Source: Bacillus gaemokensis
GTDB taxonomy: Bacteria > Bacillota > Bacilli > Bacillales > Bacillaceae_G
Assembly (NCBI RefSeq): GCF_001590835.1
Contig: NZ_LTAQ01000016.1
Coordinates: forward strand, 1-58,638
Reading direction: 5' to 3'
DNA: 58,638 bases
Shown here: positions 19,934 to 33,450 of the stretch, one piece after another
How the letters are laid out: each line of letters starts with the position of its first letter
How positions within the stretch are numbered: the first letter of the stretch is position 1
The notes under the pieces: generated by a model
Databases searched by the model: none
Seen by the model: the letters and a program-made list of their open reading frames with translations, nothing else
Told to the model about the DNA's origin: nothing
Translations under genes and position numbers: made by a program

Positions 19934-20293
19934 ATGACTAAAGAACAAATCATTGAAGCAGTTAAATCTATGACTGTATTAGAACTTAACGACTTAGTAA
20001 AAGCTATCGAGGAAGAATTCGGCGTAACTGCTGCTGCTCCTGTAGCTGTTGCTGGTGGCGCTGGTGAAGCTGCTGCTGAGAAAACTGAATTTGACGTAGT
20101 ACTTGAAAGTGCTGGCGGACAAAAAATCAAAGTTATCAAAGTTGTTCGTGAAATCACTGGTCTTGGCTTAAAAGAAGCTAAAGAATTAGTTGACAACACT
20201 CCAAAAGCAATCAAAGAAGGCGCTTCTAAAGAAGAAGCTGAAGAAATGAAAGCTAAACTTGAAGAAGTTGGCGCTGCTGTAGAAGTTAAGTAA
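19934..20293 (+). CDS. rplL: 50S ribosomal protein L7/L12
   Basis: L7/L12 recruits translational GTPases. The 119-aa acidic protein shows the dimerising N-terminus ([29 protein letters not shown]), an alanine-rich hinge (about 35-50) and the globular C-terminal domain with [22 protein letters not shown] precedes ATG. It ends the rplJL unit before a strong terminator. Confidence 0.98.
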   Translation: MTKEQIIEAVKSMTVLELNDLVKAIEEEFGVTAAAPVAVAGGAGEAAAEKTEFDVVLESAGGQKIKVIKVVREITGLGLKEAKELVDNTPKAIKEGASKEEAEEMKAKLEEVGAAVEVK

Positions 20294-20310
20294 TTAACTT
20301 TTGAAGCTTT

Positions 20311-20344
20311 AAAAAAAGCTCGCTCTCATGCGAGCTTTTTTTTT
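20311..20344 (+). terminator. Terminator after rplL
   Basis: A stem made from an A run plus GCTCGC (20311-20323) pairs with GCGAGC plus a T run (20330-20344) around a six-base loop. The ybxB gene begins 25 bases later, so expression of that gene probably needs readthrough. Confidence 0.9.
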
Positions 20345-20369
20345 AACTGTAAAGAAAAGAGGTGGCCAT

Positions 20370-20969
20370 ATGGCAGACCATTATTTTTCTAATGACCCTT
20401 CTAGTAAAAGTGATCGAAAACGATGGGAATATACATTGCGAGAATCAAAATTTGTTTTCTTATCTGATCATGGAGTGTTTTCGAAAAACGAGGTAGACTT
20501 TGGTTCGCGTCTTCTAATTGAGGCATTTCAAATGCCGCCTGTTGAAGGTGACGTGTTAGATGTTGGGTGTGGATATGGTCCGATCGGTTTGTCGTTAGCA
20601 AAAGAGTTTCAAGACAGAAATATTCATATGGTGGATGTGAATGAAAGAGCGCTTGGGCTTGCGAAAGAAAATGCTGCTAATAACAAAGTTGAGAATATAC
20701 GTATTTATCAAAGTAGCGTATATGAAAATGTGAATGGACAGTATGCTGCTATTCTATCTAATCCTCCGATTCGTGCAGGTAAGCATATCGTGCACGAGAT
20801 TTTAGAACAAGCTGTCAAATATCTAGTGCCGGGTGGAGAGCTTTGGATTGTTATTCAGAAGAAGCAAGGTGCACCATCTGCGTTGAAAAAACTAGAAGAG
20901 ATATTTTCTGAAGTTGAAGTTGTAGAAAAGAAAAAAGGATATTATATCATAAAATCAAAAAAACGTTGA
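20370..20969 (+). CDS. ybxB: Class I SAM-dependent methyltransferase, RsmC-like (YbxB)
   Basis: The product resembles the catalytic half of RsmC, which methylates guanine N2 in 16S rRNA. The SAM-binding glycine motif DVLDVGCGYGPIGLSLAKE (about 60-78) and the N-methyltransferase motif ILSNPPIRAG (NPPI, about 126-135) are clear. At 199 aa it lacks the N-terminal domain of the enterobacterial enzyme, as is usual for Bacillus. AGAGGTGG precedes ATG; the 14 codons upstream in frame lie in the terminator. The rRNA target is inferred. Confidence 0.88.
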   Translation: MADHYFSNDPSSKSDRKRWEYTLRESKFVFLSDHGVFSKNEVDFGSRLLIEAFQMPPVEGDVLDVGCGYGPIGLSLAKEFQDRNIHMVDVNERALGLAKENAANNKVENIRIYQSSVYENVNGQYAAILSNPPIRAGKHIVHEILEQAVKYLVPGGELWIVIQKKQGAPSALKKLEEIFSEVEVVEKKKGYYIIKSKKR

Positions 20970-21091
20970 CGGTTATTTTTGGCTATGTTAACATTATACA
21001 ATGCCAATATATGATTTTCTGCGTTGAGAACGATGTATATTTTTGTTTCTCTTGGAAAAGATAGTAAAATCAGCAGATGATGAAACAGAAT

Positions 21092-21126
21092 GATGGTTTT
21101 CTTATAGAAGCCATTTTTCTTTTTTG
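21092..21126 (+). terminator. Probable terminator before rpoB
   Basis: ATGG (21093-21096) and TTCT pair with AGAA and CCAT (ending 21114) around TAT with a small internal loop, then a T-rich tract TTTTTCTTTTTT. The stem is modest and the T tract strong. It lies in the 291-base ybxB-rpoB gap, whose remainder I could not assign apart from the rpoB promoter. Confidence 0.6.
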
Positions 21127-21206
21127 AGCAGGTAGAAAGACTCAACGTATCTATCTTTAAGAGAAAAAGGCTACGCCCAGTGCGTTAGCTGTATTTATTT
21201 GTGATT

Positions 21207-21235
21207 TTGCACATTTTTTTTTGTGCATTTATAAT
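21207..21235 (+). promoter_or_regulatory. Sigma-A promoter of rpoB-rpoC
   Basis: TTGCAC (21207-21212), 17 bases, TATAAT (21230-21235). The transcript would start only about 20 bases before the rpoB start codon, giving a very short leader. Confidence 0.85.
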
Positions 21236-21260
21236 ACTCATGATTTGAGGGGTGAAGCAG

Positions 21261-24200
21261 TTGACAGGTCAACTAGTTCAATACGGACGCCACCGCCAAC
21301 GAAGAAGTTATGCCCGTATTAGTGAAGTATTAGAGTTACCAAATCTTATCGAAATTCAAACCTCTTCTTATCAGTGGTTTCTTGATGAGGGTTTGCGAGA
21401 AATGTTCCAAGACATTTCGCCGATTGAAGACTTTACGGGAAATCTATCGCTTGAATTTATTGACTACAGTTTAGGTGAGCCGAAATACTCTGTAGAAGAA
21501 TGTAAAGAGCGTGATGTGACGTATGCAGCACCACTTCGTGTGAAAGTCCGTCTAATCAACAAAGAAACTGGTGAAGTAAAAGAACAAGATGTGTTCATGG
21601 GAGATTTCCCACTCATGACAGAGACTGGAACATTCGTAATTAACGGTGCAGAACGTGTTATCGTTTCCCAGTTAGTTCGCTCTCCAAGTGTATACTATAG
21701 TGGCAAAGTGGATAAAAACGGAAAACGTGGTTTTACTGCTACTGTAATTCCAAACCGCGGAGCTTGGTTAGAGTATGAAACAGACGCTAAGGATGTTGTA
21801 TATGTGCGTATTGACCGTACGCGTAAACTTCCTGTAACTGTTTTGTTACGCGCATTAGGGTTTGGCTCTGATCAAGAAATCACCGAGCTTTTAGGTGATA
21901 ACGAATACTTAAGCAATACGCTAGAAAAAGACAACACAGACAGCACAGAAAAAGCATTGCTTGAAATTTATGAGCGTCTACGCCCAGGTGAACCACCGAC
22001 AGTAGAAAATGCGAAAAGCTTGCTTGTTTCTCGTTTCTTTGATCCGAAGCGCTACGATTTAGCAAATGTAGGTCGCTACAAGATCAACAAAAAGTTACAC
22101 ATCAAAAACAGATTGTTTAACCAACGCCTAGCTGAAACTTTAGTAGACCCAGAAACTGGGGAAATTTTAGCGGCAGAAGGAACAGTCTTAGACCGTCGTA
22201 CACTAGATCGCATTTTACCTTACTTAGAGAAAAACATTGGATTCAAAACAGCGAAACCAATGGGTGGAGTGGTAGAAGGCGATGTTGAGCTGCAATCTAT
22301 TAAGATCTATGCTCCGGAATCAGACGGTGAACGTGCTATTAATGTAATTGGGAATGCAAATATCACTCGTGACGTAAAACACATCACACCAGGTGATATC
22401 CTTGCTTCTATTAGCTACTTCTTTAACTTACTATACAAAGTAGGGGATACAGATGATATTGACCATTTAGGAAACCGTCGTCTGCGTTCTGTAGGAGAGT
22501 TACTACAAAACCAATTCCGTATCGGTCTTTCTCGTATGGAGCGTGTTGTTCGTGAGAGAATGTCGATTCAAGATACAAATGCAATTACACCACAGGCGTT
22601 AATTAACATTCGTCCGGTTATTGCATCTATTAAAGAGTTCTTCGGAAGTTCTCAGTTATCTCAGTTCATGGATCAAACTAACCCATTAGCAGAGTTAACG
22701 CACAAACGAAGACTATCTGCATTAGGACCGGGTGGTTTAACTCGTGAGCGCGCAGGGTTTGAAGTGCGTGACGTTCACTATTCTCACTATGGTCGTATGT
22801 GTCCGATTGAAACACCAGAGGGACCAAACATCGGTTTGATTAACTCATTATCTTCGTTCGCGAAAGTAAATGAGTTTGGTTTCATTGAAACACCATACCG
22901 TCGCGTTGATCCAGAAACTGGTCGTGTAACAACACACGTAGATTATCTAACAGCAGATGAACAAGATAACTATGTTGTAGCACAGGCAAATGCTCGTTTA
23001 TCTGAAGATGGTGAATTCCTTGATGAAGATGTTGTAGCACGTTTCCGCGACGAGAACGTTGTGGTAAAACGCGAGCGCATCGACTACATGGATATCTCTC
23101 CAAAACAGGTAGTTTCTGCTGCGACAGCTTGTATTCCATTCTTAGAAAACGATGACTCTAACCGTGCGCTTATGGGTGCGAACATGCAACGTCAGGCGGT
23201 TCCGTTATTGAATCCGGAATCTCCGATTGTAGGTACAGGTATGGAGTACGTATCAGCAAAAGACTCAGGTGCTGCAGTAATTTGTAAACATCCTGGTACT
23301 GTTGAACGCGTAGAAGCACGTGAAGTATGGGTACGCCGTTATGTAGAAGTTGACGGTCAAAAAGTAAAAGGCGATTTAGATCGCTACAAAATGTTAAAAT
23401 TCATTCGTTCTAACCAAGGAACTTGTTACAACCAACGTCCAATCGTAAGTGTTGGAGATCAAGTTGTAAAAGGTGAAATCCTTGCGGATGGTCCTTCTAT
23501 GGAAAAAGGTGAGCTAGCACTTGGACGTAACGTGCTTGTTGGCTTTATGACATGGGATGGTTATAACTATGAGGATGCGATCATTATGAGTGAGCGCCTT
23601 GTAAAAGATGATGTGTATACTTCTATTCATATTGAAGAATATGAATCAGAAGCTCGTGATACGAAGCTTGGACCAGAAGAAATTACACGTGACATCCCGA
23701 ACGTTGGGGAAGATGCACTTCGCAACCTTGACGAGCGCGGTATTATTCGCATCGGTGCTGAAGTAAAAGACGGAGATCTACTTGTTGGTAAAGTAACACC
23801 AAAAGGTGTAACAGAATTAACAGCAGAAGAACGTTTATTACATGCAATCTTCGGTGAGAAGGCACGTGAAGTACGTGATACATCACTACGTGTTCCACAC
23901 GGTGGTGGCGGTATTATCTTAGACGTAAAAGTATTTAACCGTGAAGATGGCGATGAATTGCCACCAGGTGTAAATCAACTTGTACGTGCATATATCGTTC
24001 AAAAACGTAAAATTTCTGAAGGTGACAAGATGGCCGGTCGTCACGGTAACAAAGGTGTTATCTCTCGTATTTTACCGGAAGAAGATATGCCTTACTTACC
24101 AGATGGTACGCCAATCGATATCATGTTGAACCCATTAGGGGTACCATCTCGTATGAATATCGGTCAGGTGTTAGAGCTTCATCTTGGTATGGCAGCAAGA

Positions 24201-24791
24201 TACTTAGGTATTCATGTTGCAACACCAGTATTCGATGGTGCTCGTGAGGAAGATGTATGGGGAACAATCGAAGAAGCTGGTATGGCGAATGATGCAAAGA
24301 CAGTTCTATACGATGGACGTTCTGGTGAGCCATTTGATAACCGTGTATCTGTTGGTGTCATGTATATGATTAAACTTGCACACATGGTTGACGATAAGCT
24401 TCACGCTCGTTCTACTGGACCATACTCACTTGTAACGCAGCAGCCTCTTGGAGGTAAAGCACAGTTCGGTGGACAACGTTTCGGTGAGATGGAAGTTTGG
24501 GCACTTGAAGCTTATGGTGCTGCTTATACTCTTCAAGAAATCTTAACGGTGAAATCTGATGATGTTATTGGCCGCGTGAAGACATACGAAGCTATTGTTA
24601 AAGGCGAAAATGTTCCAGAACCAGGTGTTCCGGAATCATTCAAAGTATTAATTAAAGAGCTACAAAGTTTAGGTATGGATGTTAAGATGATGTCTAGCGA
24701 TGATACAGAAATTGAAATGCGTGATACTGAAGATGATGATCATCAATCCGCAGATAAATTAAATGTTGAAGTTGAGACAACAAAGGAATAA
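21261..24791 (+). CDS. rpoB: RNA polymerase beta subunit
   Basis: RpoB forms half of the catalytic cleft. Conserved landmarks include the rifampicin-binding cluster near 464-493 ([20 protein letters not shown], with the usual sensitive-type residues), [15 protein letters not shown] and the switch region [14 protein letters not shown] used the TTG at [13 protein letters not shown], as in B. subtilis, because GAGGGG sits nine bases upstream; a GTG three codons earlier overlaps that site. Length is then 1176 aa. rpoC follows after 37 bases. Confidence 0.96.
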   Translation: MTGQLVQYGRHRQRRSYARISEVLELPNLIEIQTSSYQWFLDEGLREMFQDISPIEDFTGNLSLEFIDYSLGEPKYSVEECKERDVTYAAPLRVKVRLINKETGEVKEQDVFMGDFPLMTETGTFVINGAERVIVSQLVRSPSVYYSGKVDKNGKRGFTATVIPNRGAWLEYETDAKDVVYVRIDRTRKLPVTVLLRALGFGSDQEITELLGDNEYLSNTLEKDNTDSTEKALLEIYERLRPGEPPTVENAKSLLVSRFFDPKRYDLANVGRYKINKKLHIKNRLFNQRLAETLVDPETGEILAAEGTVLDRRTLDRILPYLEKNIGFKTAKPMGGVVEGDVELQSIKIYAPESDGERAINVIGNANITRDVKHITPGDILASISYFFNLLYKVGDTDDIDHLGNRRLRSVGELLQNQFRIGLSRMERVVRERMSIQDTNAITPQALINIRPVIASIKEFFGSSQLSQFMDQTNPLAELTHKRRLSALGPGGLTRERAGFEVRDVHYSHYGRMCPIETPEGPNIGLINSLSSFAKVNEFGFIETPYRRVDPETGRVTTHVDYLTADEQDNYVVAQANARLSEDGEFLDEDVVARFRDENVVVKRERIDYMDISPKQVVSAATACIPFLENDDSNRALMGANMQRQAVPLLNPESPIVGTGMEYVSAKDSGAAVICKHPGTVERVEAREVWVRRYVEVDGQKVKGDLDRYKMLKFIRSNQGTCYNQRPIVSVGDQVVKGEILADGPSMEKGELALGRNVLVGFMTWDGYNYEDAIIMSERLVKDDVYTSIHIEEYESEARDTKLGPEEITRDIPNVGEDALRNLDERGIIRIGAEVKDGDLLVGKVTPKGVTELTAEERLLHAIFGEKAREVRDTSLRVPHGGGGIILDVKVFNREDGDELPPGVNQLVRAYIVQKRKISEGDKMAGRHGNKGVISRILPEEDMPYLPDGTPIDIMLNPLGVPSRMNIGQVLELHLGMAARYLGIHVATPVFDGAREEDVWGTIEEAGMANDAKTVLYDGRSGEPFDNRVSVGVMYMIKLAHMVDDKLHARSTGPYSLVTQQPLGGKAQFGGQRFGEMEVWALEAYGAAYTLQEILTVKSDDVIGRVKTYEAIVKGENVPEPGVPESFKVLIKELQSLGMDVKMMSSDDTEIEMRDTEDDDHQSADKLNVEVETTKE

Positions 24792-24828
24792 TCGGGATAA
24801 CCTGTAGACTAAAAGGGAGGTAGGCCCC

Positions 24829-27800
24829 TTGATAGATGTAAATAACTTTGAATATATGAAGATTGGACTTGCTTCACCTGACAAGATTCGCTCTTGGTCA
24901 TACGGTGAAGTAAAGAAACCAGAAACAATTAACTATCGTACGTTAAAGCCTGAAAAAGATGGCTTATTCTGCGAGCGTATTTTCGGACCACAAAAAGACT
25001 GGGAATGTCATTGTGGAAAGTATAAACGCGTACGTTATAAAGGTGTAGTTTGTGATCGATGTGGCGTTGAAGTAACACGTGCGAAAGTTCGTCGTGAACG
25101 TATGGGTCACATTGAATTAGCTGCTCCTGTGTCTCATATTTGGTATTTCAAAGGTATCCCAAGCCGCATGGGACTTGTCTTAGACATGTCCCCTCGCGCG
25201 CTTGAAGAAGTAATTTATTTCGCTTCCTATGTTGTAACAGAAAGTGGAGATACACCACTTGATAAGAAGCAATTACTTTCTGAAAAAGAATACCGTGCAT
25301 ATCGTGATCGATATGGCAATACATTCCAAGCCGCTATGGGTGCAGAAGCTATTAAGAAGCTATTACAAGACATCGATTTAGATAAAGAAGTAGATTTCTT
25401 AAAAGAAGAATTAAAAACAGCACAAGGACAACGTCGTACTCGTGCTATTAAACGTCTAGAAGTATTAGAAGCATTCCGTAACTCTGGAAATGCGCCATCT
25501 TGGATGATCTTAGAAGTTCTTCCGGTTATCCCGCCAGAACTACGTCCGATGGTACAGTTAGATGGTGGACGTTTTGCAACTTCTGACTTAAACGACTTAT
25601 ACCGTCGTGTGATTAACCGTAACAACCGTTTAAAACGTCTATTGGACTTAGGTGCACCAAGCATCATCGTTCAAAACGAAAAACGTATGTTACAAGAAGC
25701 TGTAGACGCATTAATCGACAATGGTCGCCGTGGCCGTCCAGTTACTGGACCAGGTAACCGTCCATTAAAATCACTATCTCACATGTTAAAAGGTAAACAA
25801 GGACGTTTCCGTCAAAACTTATTAGGTAAACGTGTTGACTACTCTGGTCGTTCTGTTATCGTTGTAGGACCGAACTTAAAGATGTATCAATGTGGATTAC
25901 CGAAAGAAATGGCACTCGAACTGTTCAAACCTTTCGTTATGAAAGATTTAGTGGAAAAAGGTTTAGCGCACAACATTAAGAGTGCTAAACGAAAAATTGA
26001 GCGTGTACAACCTGAAGTTTGGGATGTTTTAGAATCTGTTATTAAAGAACATCCAGTACTTCTAAACCGTGCCCCAACGCTTCACCGTCTTGGTATTCAG
26101 GCGTTTGAACCTACACTAGTAGAAGGACGCGCAATTCGTCTTCATCCACTTGTATGTACTGCATATAACGCGGACTTTGACGGTGACCAAATGGCGGTTC
26201 ACGTTCCGTTATCATCAGAAGCACAAGCAGAAGCTCGTCTTCTTATGTTAGCGGCACAAAACATCTTGAACCCGAAAGACGGAAAACCAGTTGTTACACC
26301 ATCTCAGGATATGGTATTAGGTAACTATTACTTAACACTTGAGCGTGAAGGTGCAATTGGTGAAGGTATGGTGTTCAAAGATGCAGATGAGGCATTGCTT
26401 GCATATCAAAATGGATATGTACATCTGCATACTCGTGTTGCAGTTGCTGCGAATTCAGTAAACAACAACGAAACATTTACTGAAGAACAAAAAAGCAAGC
26501 TTCTATTAACAACAGTTGGTAAATTAATATTTAACGAAATCTTACCGAAGTCGTTCCCTTATATTAATGAACCGACAAATTCAAACCTTGAAAAAGAAAC
26601 ACCAGCGAAATATTTCGTTGAAAAAGGTGCGAATATCAAAGAAATTATTGCTAGTCGCGAAGAAGTGGCACCGTTTAGCAAGAAAATCCTTGGTAATATC
26701 ATCGCGGAAGTATTTAAACGTTTCAAAATTACCGAGACGTCTCGCATGCTTGACCGTATGAAAAACCTAGGATTTAAATACTCTACTAAAGCTGGTATTA
26801 CAGTTGGGGTAGCGGATATTCTTGTATTAGGTGAAAAAGATGAAATTCTCCATGAAGCACAAGCAAAAGTAGATAAAGTAATTAAACAATTCCGTCGCGG
26901 TTTAATCACGGAAGAAGAACGTTACGATCGCGTAATCTCTATTTGGAGTACTGCGAAAGATGTTATCCAAGGAAAGCTGATGAAATCCTTGAATAAGCGC
27001 AATCCGATCTTTATGATGAGTGACTCTGGTGCCCGTGGTAACGCATCGAACTTCACTCAGCTTGCTGGTATGCGTGGTTTGATGGCCAACCCATCTGGTC
27101 GTATCATTGAACTTCCGATCAAATCAAGTTTCCGTGAAGGTTTAACAGTACTTGAGTACTTCATCTCTACGCATGGTGCGCGTAAAGGTCTTGCCGATAC
27201 AGCACTTAAGACTGCCGATTCTGGTTACTTAACACGTCGTCTTGTAGACGTTGCACAAGATGTTATCGTTCGTGAAGACGATTGTGGAACAGATCGTGGC
27301 TTACTAATCGGTGCGATTAAAGAGGGTAATGAAGTTATTGAGTCCTTATATGATCGTCTTGTAGGACGTTTTGCAAGAAAAACTGTAAAACATCCTGAAA
27401 CAGGTGAAGTGTTAGTTCGTGAAAATGAATTAATTACTGAAGATATCGCTCATATCGTTGAAAACTCAGGTGTTGAAACAGTAAACATCCGTTCAGCGTT
27501 TACATGTAACACTCGCCATGGTGTATGTAAGAAATGTTACGGTCGTAACTTAGCTACTGGCACAGACGTAGAAGTAGGGGAAGCGGTAGGTATTATCGCA
27601 GCTCAATCTATCGGTGAGCCAGGTACACAGTTAACGATGCGTACGTTCCATACAGGTGGGGTTGCTGGAGATGATATCACACAAGGTTTACCTCGTATTC
27701 AGGAGATCTTCGAAGCTCGTAATCCGAAAGGTCAGGCAGTTATTAGTGAAATCGACGGTGTTATCGCAGCGGTTAACGATGTTAAAGATCGTCAAGAGGT

Positions 27801-28443
27801 AGTTGTACAGGGTGAAGTTGAAGCTCGTACGTACGCAATTCCTTACGGTGCTCGTCTGAAAGTAGCTCCAGGACAGCCGATTGGTCACGGAAAAGAGTTA
27901 ACAGAAGGTTCTATTGATCCGAAGGAATTACTAAAAGTAACGGACATTACAGCAGTTCAAGAATACTTACTACGTGAAGTTCAAAAAGTATACCGTATGC
28001 AAGGGGTAGAAATTGGCGATAAACACGTAGAGGTAATGGTTCGCCAAATGCTTCGTAAAGTTCGTGTAATTGATGCGGGTGAAACTGATGTATTACCAGG
28101 AACGTTGCTAGATATCCATCAGTTTACTGATGCGAATGCAAAAGTGCTGCTAAAAGGCAAACAGCCAGCAACAGCAAGACCAGTTCTTCTTGGTATTACA
28201 AAAGCTTCGCTTGAAACGGATTCATTCCTATCTGCAGCGTCGTTCCAAGAAACAACTCGTGTTCTAACTGACGCGGCGATTAAAGGAAAACGTGATGAAC
28301 TTCTAGGATTGAAAGAGAATGTTATTATCGGTAAACTTGTTCCTGCTGGAACTGGTATGAATCGTTATCGCAAAGTGGATCTTGTGAAAACAACACAAGA
28401 TGACATGAACGTAGAAAACGATGAAATATACGTGGAACAGTAA
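24829..28443 (+). CDS. rpoC: RNA polymerase beta' subunit
   Basis: RpoC contributes the Mg2+ site and the clamp. The N-terminal zinc ribbon ([20 protein letters not shown], about 60-78), the catalytic NADFDGD at about 447-453, and the second zinc site ([11 protein letters not shown] near 890-905) are all intact in 1204 aa. It starts with TTG behind AAAGGGAGG; the resulting [21 protein letters not shown] is the standard Bacillus N-terminus. No terminator was found after it. Confidence 0.97.
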   Translation: MIDVNNFEYMKIGLASPDKIRSWSYGEVKKPETINYRTLKPEKDGLFCERIFGPQKDWECHCGKYKRVRYKGVVCDRCGVEVTRAKVRRERMGHIELAAPVSHIWYFKGIPSRMGLVLDMSPRALEEVIYFASYVVTESGDTPLDKKQLLSEKEYRAYRDRYGNTFQAAMGAEAIKKLLQDIDLDKEVDFLKEELKTAQGQRRTRAIKRLEVLEAFRNSGNAPSWMILEVLPVIPPELRPMVQLDGGRFATSDLNDLYRRVINRNNRLKRLLDLGAPSIIVQNEKRMLQEAVDALIDNGRRGRPVTGPGNRPLKSLSHMLKGKQGRFRQNLLGKRVDYSGRSVIVVGPNLKMYQCGLPKEMALELFKPFVMKDLVEKGLAHNIKSAKRKIERVQPEVWDVLESVIKEHPVLLNRAPTLHRLGIQAFEPTLVEGRAIRLHPLVCTAYNADFDGDQMAVHVPLSSEAQAEARLLMLAAQNILNPKDGKPVVTPSQDMVLGNYYLTLEREGAIGEGMVFKDADEALLAYQNGYVHLHTRVAVAANSVNNNETFTEEQKSKLLLTTVGKLIFNEILPKSFPYINEPTNSNLEKETPAKYFVEKGANIKEIIASREEVAPFSKKILGNIIAEVFKRFKITETSRMLDRMKNLGFKYSTKAGITVGVADILVLGEKDEILHEAQAKVDKVIKQFRRGLITEEERYDRVISIWSTAKDVIQGKLMKSLNKRNPIFMMSDSGARGNASNFTQLAGMRGLMANPSGRIIELPIKSSFREGLTVLEYFISTHGARKGLADTALKTADSGYLTRRLVDVAQDVIVREDDCGTDRGLLIGAIKEGNEVIESLYDRLVGRFARKTVKHPETGEVLVRENELITEDIAHIVENSGVETVNIRSAFTCNTRHGVCKKCYGRNLATGTDVEVGEAVGIIAAQSIGEPGTQLTMRTFHTGGVAGDDITQGLPRIQEIFEARNPKGQAVISEIDGVIAAVNDVKDRQEVVVQGEVEARTYAIPYGARLKVAPGQPIGHGKELTEGSIDPKELLKVTDITAVQEYLLREVQKVYRMQGVEIGDKHVEVMVRQMLRKVRVIDAGETDVLPGTLLDIHQFTDANAKVLLKGKQPATARPVLLGITKASLETDSFLSAASFQETTRVLTDAAIKGKRDELLGLKENVIIGKLVPAGTGMNRYRKVDLVKTTQDDMNVENDEIYVEQ

Positions 28444-28485
28444 AATTTTCCGTCGTAAATTTTGTATAAAAACAGATAATCCTAG

Positions 28486-28515
28486 TTGACATTGTATGAG
28501 TCAAAATGTTACTAT
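28486..28515 (+). promoter_or_regulatory. Promoter of ybxF-rpsL (str cluster)
   Basis: A perfect TTGACA (28486-28491) is followed after 18 bases by TACTAT (28510-28515). It starts the ybxF-rpsL-rpsG-fusA cluster independently of rpoBC. Confidence 0.7.
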
Positions 28516-28556
28516 AAGCAAGGTTGCTCCTGAACGATGCTTTGGAGGATATGTAT

Positions 28557-28805
28557 ATGTCTTATCAAAAAGTATCAAATGCTGAAAATGTAGTCGTTGG
28601 TCATAAACGCACATTGGAAGCAATCAAAAATGGTACAGTTAAAGAAGTTGTCATTGCAGAAGATACTGACATGCGGTTAACCCATGTTATCACTCGTGCT
28701 GCACTGCAACATAACGTGCCCATAACCAAAGTTGAATCAGTTCGTAAGCTTGGAAAGGCTTCGGGGATTCAAGTGGGAGCTTCAGCAATAGGAATAATAA
28801 GTTAA
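28557..28805 (+). CDS. ybxF: L7Ae-family K-turn RNA-binding protein YbxF
   Basis: This 82-aa protein belongs to the L7Ae/L30e/S12e superfamily and, in B. subtilis, binds kink-turn RNA. The conserved [27 protein letters not shown] and [18 protein letters not shown] segments form the family's RNA-contact surface. GGAGG is only three bases before an ATG at 28551 but nine before the ATG used here, so the second is the likely start. Its position next to rpsL is conserved in Bacillus. Confidence 0.92.
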   Translation: MSYQKVSNAENVVVGHKRTLEAIKNGTVKEVVIAEDTDMRLTHVITRAALQHNVPITKVESVRKLGKASGIQVGASAIGIIS

Positions 28806-28809
28806 AACT

Positions 28810-28858
28810 GTTTTTGTGAGGAGAGAGCATTTGCTCTTCCTTGCAAAAACTTTGTTTT
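28810..28858 (+). promoter_or_regulatory. Large hairpin with T-rich tail in the ybxF-rpsL gap
   Basis: Bases 28810-28828 pair with 28833-28850 over about 18 bp (two G-U pairs, one bulged G) around the loop ATTT, and TTTGTTTT follows. It looks like an attenuating terminator or an r-protein leader element placed before rpsL. Confidence 0.65.
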
Positions 28859-28920
28859 CAACTAATAATGAACCACCTGGATATGTGGTCATACAAACAT
28901 GCGAAGGGAGGATAAATCAA

Positions 28921-29343
28921 ATGCCTACTATTAACCAATTAGTGAGAAATGGTCGTACTGATAAAGTATGGAAATCTAAATCACCTGCGTTAAACAAAGG
29001 TTTCAACTCTTTAAAGAAAAAATCAACTGATATCTCTGCACCTCAAAAACGTGGTGTATGTACTCGTGTTGGTACAATGACTCCAAAGAAACCGAACTCA
29101 GCGTTACGTAAATACGCTCGTGTACGTTTAACAAACGGTATTGAGGTTACTGCTTACATCCCAGGTATCGGTCATAACCTACAAGAGCATAGCGTAGTAT
29201 TAATTCGCGGTGGTCGTGTAAAGGATTTACCAGGAGTACGTTACCACATCGTTCGTGGTGCGCTTGATACAGCTGGTGTTGACAAACGTATGCAAGGACG
29301 TTCTAAATATGGTACTAAGAGACCAAAACCTGCTAAAAAATAA
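28921..29343 (+). CDS. rpsL: 30S ribosomal protein S12
   Basis: S12 helps monitor codon-anticodon pairing. The 140-aa protein contains [20 protein letters not shown] (about 51-70) and [14 protein letters not shown]; the lysines mutated in streptomycin-resistant strains are the wild-type residues. GAAGGGAGG lies before ATG. An upstream in-frame extension to a GTG at 28816 runs through a strong hairpin and lacks a ribosome-binding site, so I reject it. Confidence 0.98.
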   Translation: MPTINQLVRNGRTDKVWKSKSPALNKGFNSLKKKSTDISAPQKRGVCTRVGTMTPKKPNSALRKYARVRLTNGIEVTAYIPGIGHNLQEHSVVLIRGGRVKDLPGVRYHIVRGALDTAGVDKRMQGRSKYGTKRPKPAKK

Positions 29344-29357
29344 TAAACTTAAAATGA

Positions 29358-29843
<486 letters not shown>

Positions 29844-29901
29844 GATTCAACGTAAAATAAATGTAAGCATAAACCGCTTTATTTGTCGCTTATGGAAGTG
29901 T

Positions 29902-29926
29902 GGAGAGGGAGAATGCCTCTCCCTTT
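29902..29926 (+). terminator. Hairpin in the rpsG-fusA gap (weak terminator)
   Basis: GGAGAGG (29902-29908) pairs with CCTCTCC (29916-29922) around a seven-base loop, followed only by CTTTCATT. Partial termination or mRNA end protection is possible. A second small hairpin, AAGTGGC (29987-29993) with GCTACTT (30000-30006) around six T, lies 46 bases before fusA. Confidence 0.5.
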
Positions 29927-30051
29927 CATTGGGCGCTCATTTTACATAATGAGGGTACTGGACACACTGACATATGTAATAAAATAAAGTGGCTTTTTTG
30001 CTACTTAAAATAAAATAATCCAATCCATATATGGAAGGAGCAAGACACCAA

Positions 30052-32130
30052 ATGGCAAGAGAGTTCTCTTTAGAAAACACTCGTAATATTGGTATCATGG
30101 CTCACATCGATGCTGGTAAAACAACAGCAACTGAGCGTATCCTGTACTATACAGGCCGTATCCACAAAATCGGTGAAACTCACGAAGGTGCATCTCAGAT
30201 GGACTGGATGGAGCAAGAGCAAGAGCGTGGTATCACAATTACTTCTGCTGCAACTACAGCTCAATGGAAAGGTCACCGTGTAAACATCATTGACACTCCA
30301 GGACACGTAGACTTCACAGTAGAAGTAGAACGTTCTTTACGCGTACTTGATGGCGCAGTAGCAGTACTTGATGCACAATCTGGTGTAGAACCACAAACAG
30401 AAACTGTTTGGCGTCAGGCTACTACTTACGGCGTACCTCGTATCGTATTCGTTAACAAAATGGATAAAATTGGTGCAGACTTCTTATACTCTGTAGGTAC
30501 AATCCACGATCGTTTACAAGCAAACGCACATCCAATTCAGTTACCAATCGGTGCTGAAGACGAGTTCAATGGTATTATTGACCTTGTTGAAGAGTGTGCT
30601 TACATGTACGGTAACGATTTAGGAACAGACATTCAACGTGTTGAAATTCCTGAAGAGCATAAAGAGCTAGCTGAAGAATACCGTGGAAAACTTATCGAAG
30701 CGGTAGCAGAGCTTGATGAAGAAATGATGATGAAGTACCTAGAAGGTGAAGAAATCACTGTAGAAGAGCTTAAAGCTGGTATCCGTAAGGCTACAACTTC
30801 TGTTGAATTCTTCCCAGTAATCTGTGGTTCTGCATTCAAAAACAAAGGTGTTCAAATTCTGTTAGATGCGGTTATTGACTACTTACCATCTCCACTAGAT
30901 GTACCTGCTATTAAAGGTACTCTTCCGGATACAGATGAAGAAGTAGAACGTCATTCTAGCGATGAAGAGCCATTCGCAGCTCTAGCATTCAAAATCATGA
31001 CTGACCCTTATGTTGGTAAATTAACGTTCTTCCGTGTGTATTCTGGTGTGTTAAACTCTGGATCTTACGTGAAAAACTCAACTAAAGGTAAGCGTGAGCG
31101 TGTAGGACGTATCCTACAAATGCACGCTAACAGCCGTGAAGAGATTTCAACAGTTTACGCTGGTGACATCGCTGCTGCTGTAGGTTTAAAAGATACTACT
31201 ACTGGTGATACTCTTTGTGAAGAGAAGAACCTTGTTATCCTTGAATCTATGGAATTCCCAGAGCCAGTTATCTCTGTAGCTATCGAACCAAAATCTAAAG
31301 CTGACCAAGATAAAATGGGTACAGCATTATCTAAGCTTTCTGAAGAAGATCCAACATTCCGTGCTCACACTGACCAAGAAACTGGCCAAACAATCATCGC
31401 TGGTATGGGTGAACTTCACCTTGATATCATCGTTGACCGTATGCGCCGTGAATTCAAAGTAGAAGCAAACGTTGGTGCACCTCAGGTAGCATACCGTGAG
31501 ACTTTCCGCGCTGCAGCGAAAGTTGAAGGTAAATTCGCACGTCAATCTGGTGGTCGTGGACAATTCGGTCACGTTTGGATTGAGTTTGAACCTAACGAAG
31601 AAGGTAAAGGATTCGAATTCGAAAACAAGATCGTCGGTGGTGTAGTTCCACGTGAATACATCCCAGCTGTTGGAGCAGGTCTTGAAGATGCACTTAAAAA
31701 TGGTGTACTAGCTGGTTATCCACTAGTTGACATTAAAGCTGCATTAGTTGACGGATCTTACCATGATGTTGACTCCTCTGAGATGGCGTTCAAAATCGCT
31801 GCATCTATGGCGCTTAAAGCTGCGGTTTCTAAGTGTAGCCCAGTAATTCTTGAGCCAATGATGAAAGTTGAAGTTGTAATTCCTGAAGAGTACATGGGTG
31901 ACATTATGGGTGACGTAACATCTCGTCGTGGACGTGTAGAAGGTATGGAAGCTCGCGGTAACGCACAAGTTGTTCGCGCTATGGTTCCACTTTCTGAAAT
32001 GTTCGGTTATGCAACGTCATTACGTTCTAACACTCAAGGACGTGGAACATTCTCTATGGTATTTGACCATTATGAAGAAGTACCAAAGTCTGTTTCAGAA
32101 GAAATTATCAAAAAAAATAAAGGTGAATAA
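30052..32130 (+). CDS. fusA: Elongation factor G
   Basis: EF-G is the GTPase that drives tRNA-mRNA translocation and ribosome recycling. The P-loop AHIDAGKTT is at 17-25, [10 protein letters not shown] (switch I region) and DTPGHVDF (G3) follow, and NKMD (G4) lies near 137. Domains II-V are complete in 692 aa. The ATG after GGAAGGAGC is used; an in-frame ATG seven codons earlier overlaps that ribosome-binding site. Confidence 0.98.
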   Translation: MAREFSLENTRNIGIMAHIDAGKTTATERILYYTGRIHKIGETHEGASQMDWMEQEQERGITITSAATTAQWKGHRVNIIDTPGHVDFTVEVERSLRVLDGAVAVLDAQSGVEPQTETVWRQATTYGVPRIVFVNKMDKIGADFLYSVGTIHDRLQANAHPIQLPIGAEDEFNGIIDLVEECAYMYGNDLGTDIQRVEIPEEHKELAEEYRGKLIEAVAELDEEMMMKYLEGEEITVEELKAGIRKATTSVEFFPVICGSAFKNKGVQILLDAVIDYLPSPLDVPAIKGTLPDTDEEVERHSSDEEPFAALAFKIMTDPYVGKLTFFRVYSGVLNSGSYVKNSTKGKRERVGRILQMHANSREEISTVYAGDIAAAVGLKDTTTGDTLCEEKNLVILESMEFPEPVISVAIEPKSKADQDKMGTALSKLSEEDPTFRAHTDQETGQTIIAGMGELHLDIIVDRMRREFKVEANVGAPQVAYRETFRAAAKVEGKFARQSGGRGQFGHVWIEFEPNEEGKGFEFENKIVGGVVPREYIPAVGAGLEDALKNGVLAGYPLVDIKAALVDGSYHDVDSSEMAFKIAASMALKAAVSKCSPVILEPMMKVEVVIPEEYMGDIMGDVTSRRGRVEGMEARGNAQVVRAMVPLSEMFGYATSLRSNTQGRGTFSMVFDHYEEVPKSVSEEIIKKNKGE

Positions 32131-32159
32131 TTGATTTTTATCGATTGTTCAAGTATAAC
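32131..32159 (+). promoter_or_regulatory. Internal promoter of tuf
   Basis: TTGATT (32131-32136) starts at the first base after the fusA stop; after exactly 17 bases comes TATAAC (32154-32159). It would let tuf be transcribed in excess of the rest of the str cluster, as expected for the abundant EF-Tu. Confidence 0.7.
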
Positions 32160-32172
32160 TACTTATGTAAGC

Positions 32173-32204
32173 TTAGAAAGTGAGACTTAAGTTTCACTTT
32201 CTAG
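32173..32204 (+). promoter_or_regulatory. 5'-leader hairpin of tuf
   Basis: AGAAAGTGAGAC (32175-32186) pairs with GTTTCACTTTCT (32191-32202) around TTAA, with two more outer pairs. No T run follows, so it is not a terminator. It would sit within about ten bases of the 5' end of a transcript from the tuf promoter. Confidence 0.7.
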
Positions 32205-32247
32205 TCTAAATATAAAATAACCTATATAAACTAAGGAGGAATTTAGA

Positions 32248-33435
<1,188 letters not shown>

Positions 33436-33450
33436 TCTTTAAATAGATTT

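Noticed and set aside
25227-25667. 146-codon minus-strand frame inside rpoC
   Set aside because: Antisense to a strongly conserved gene, no start signal or recognisable domain.
28816-28920. In-frame 5' extension of rpsL starting at a GTG
   Set aside because: It runs through the large hairpin, lacks a ribosome-binding site and adds sequence not found in S12.
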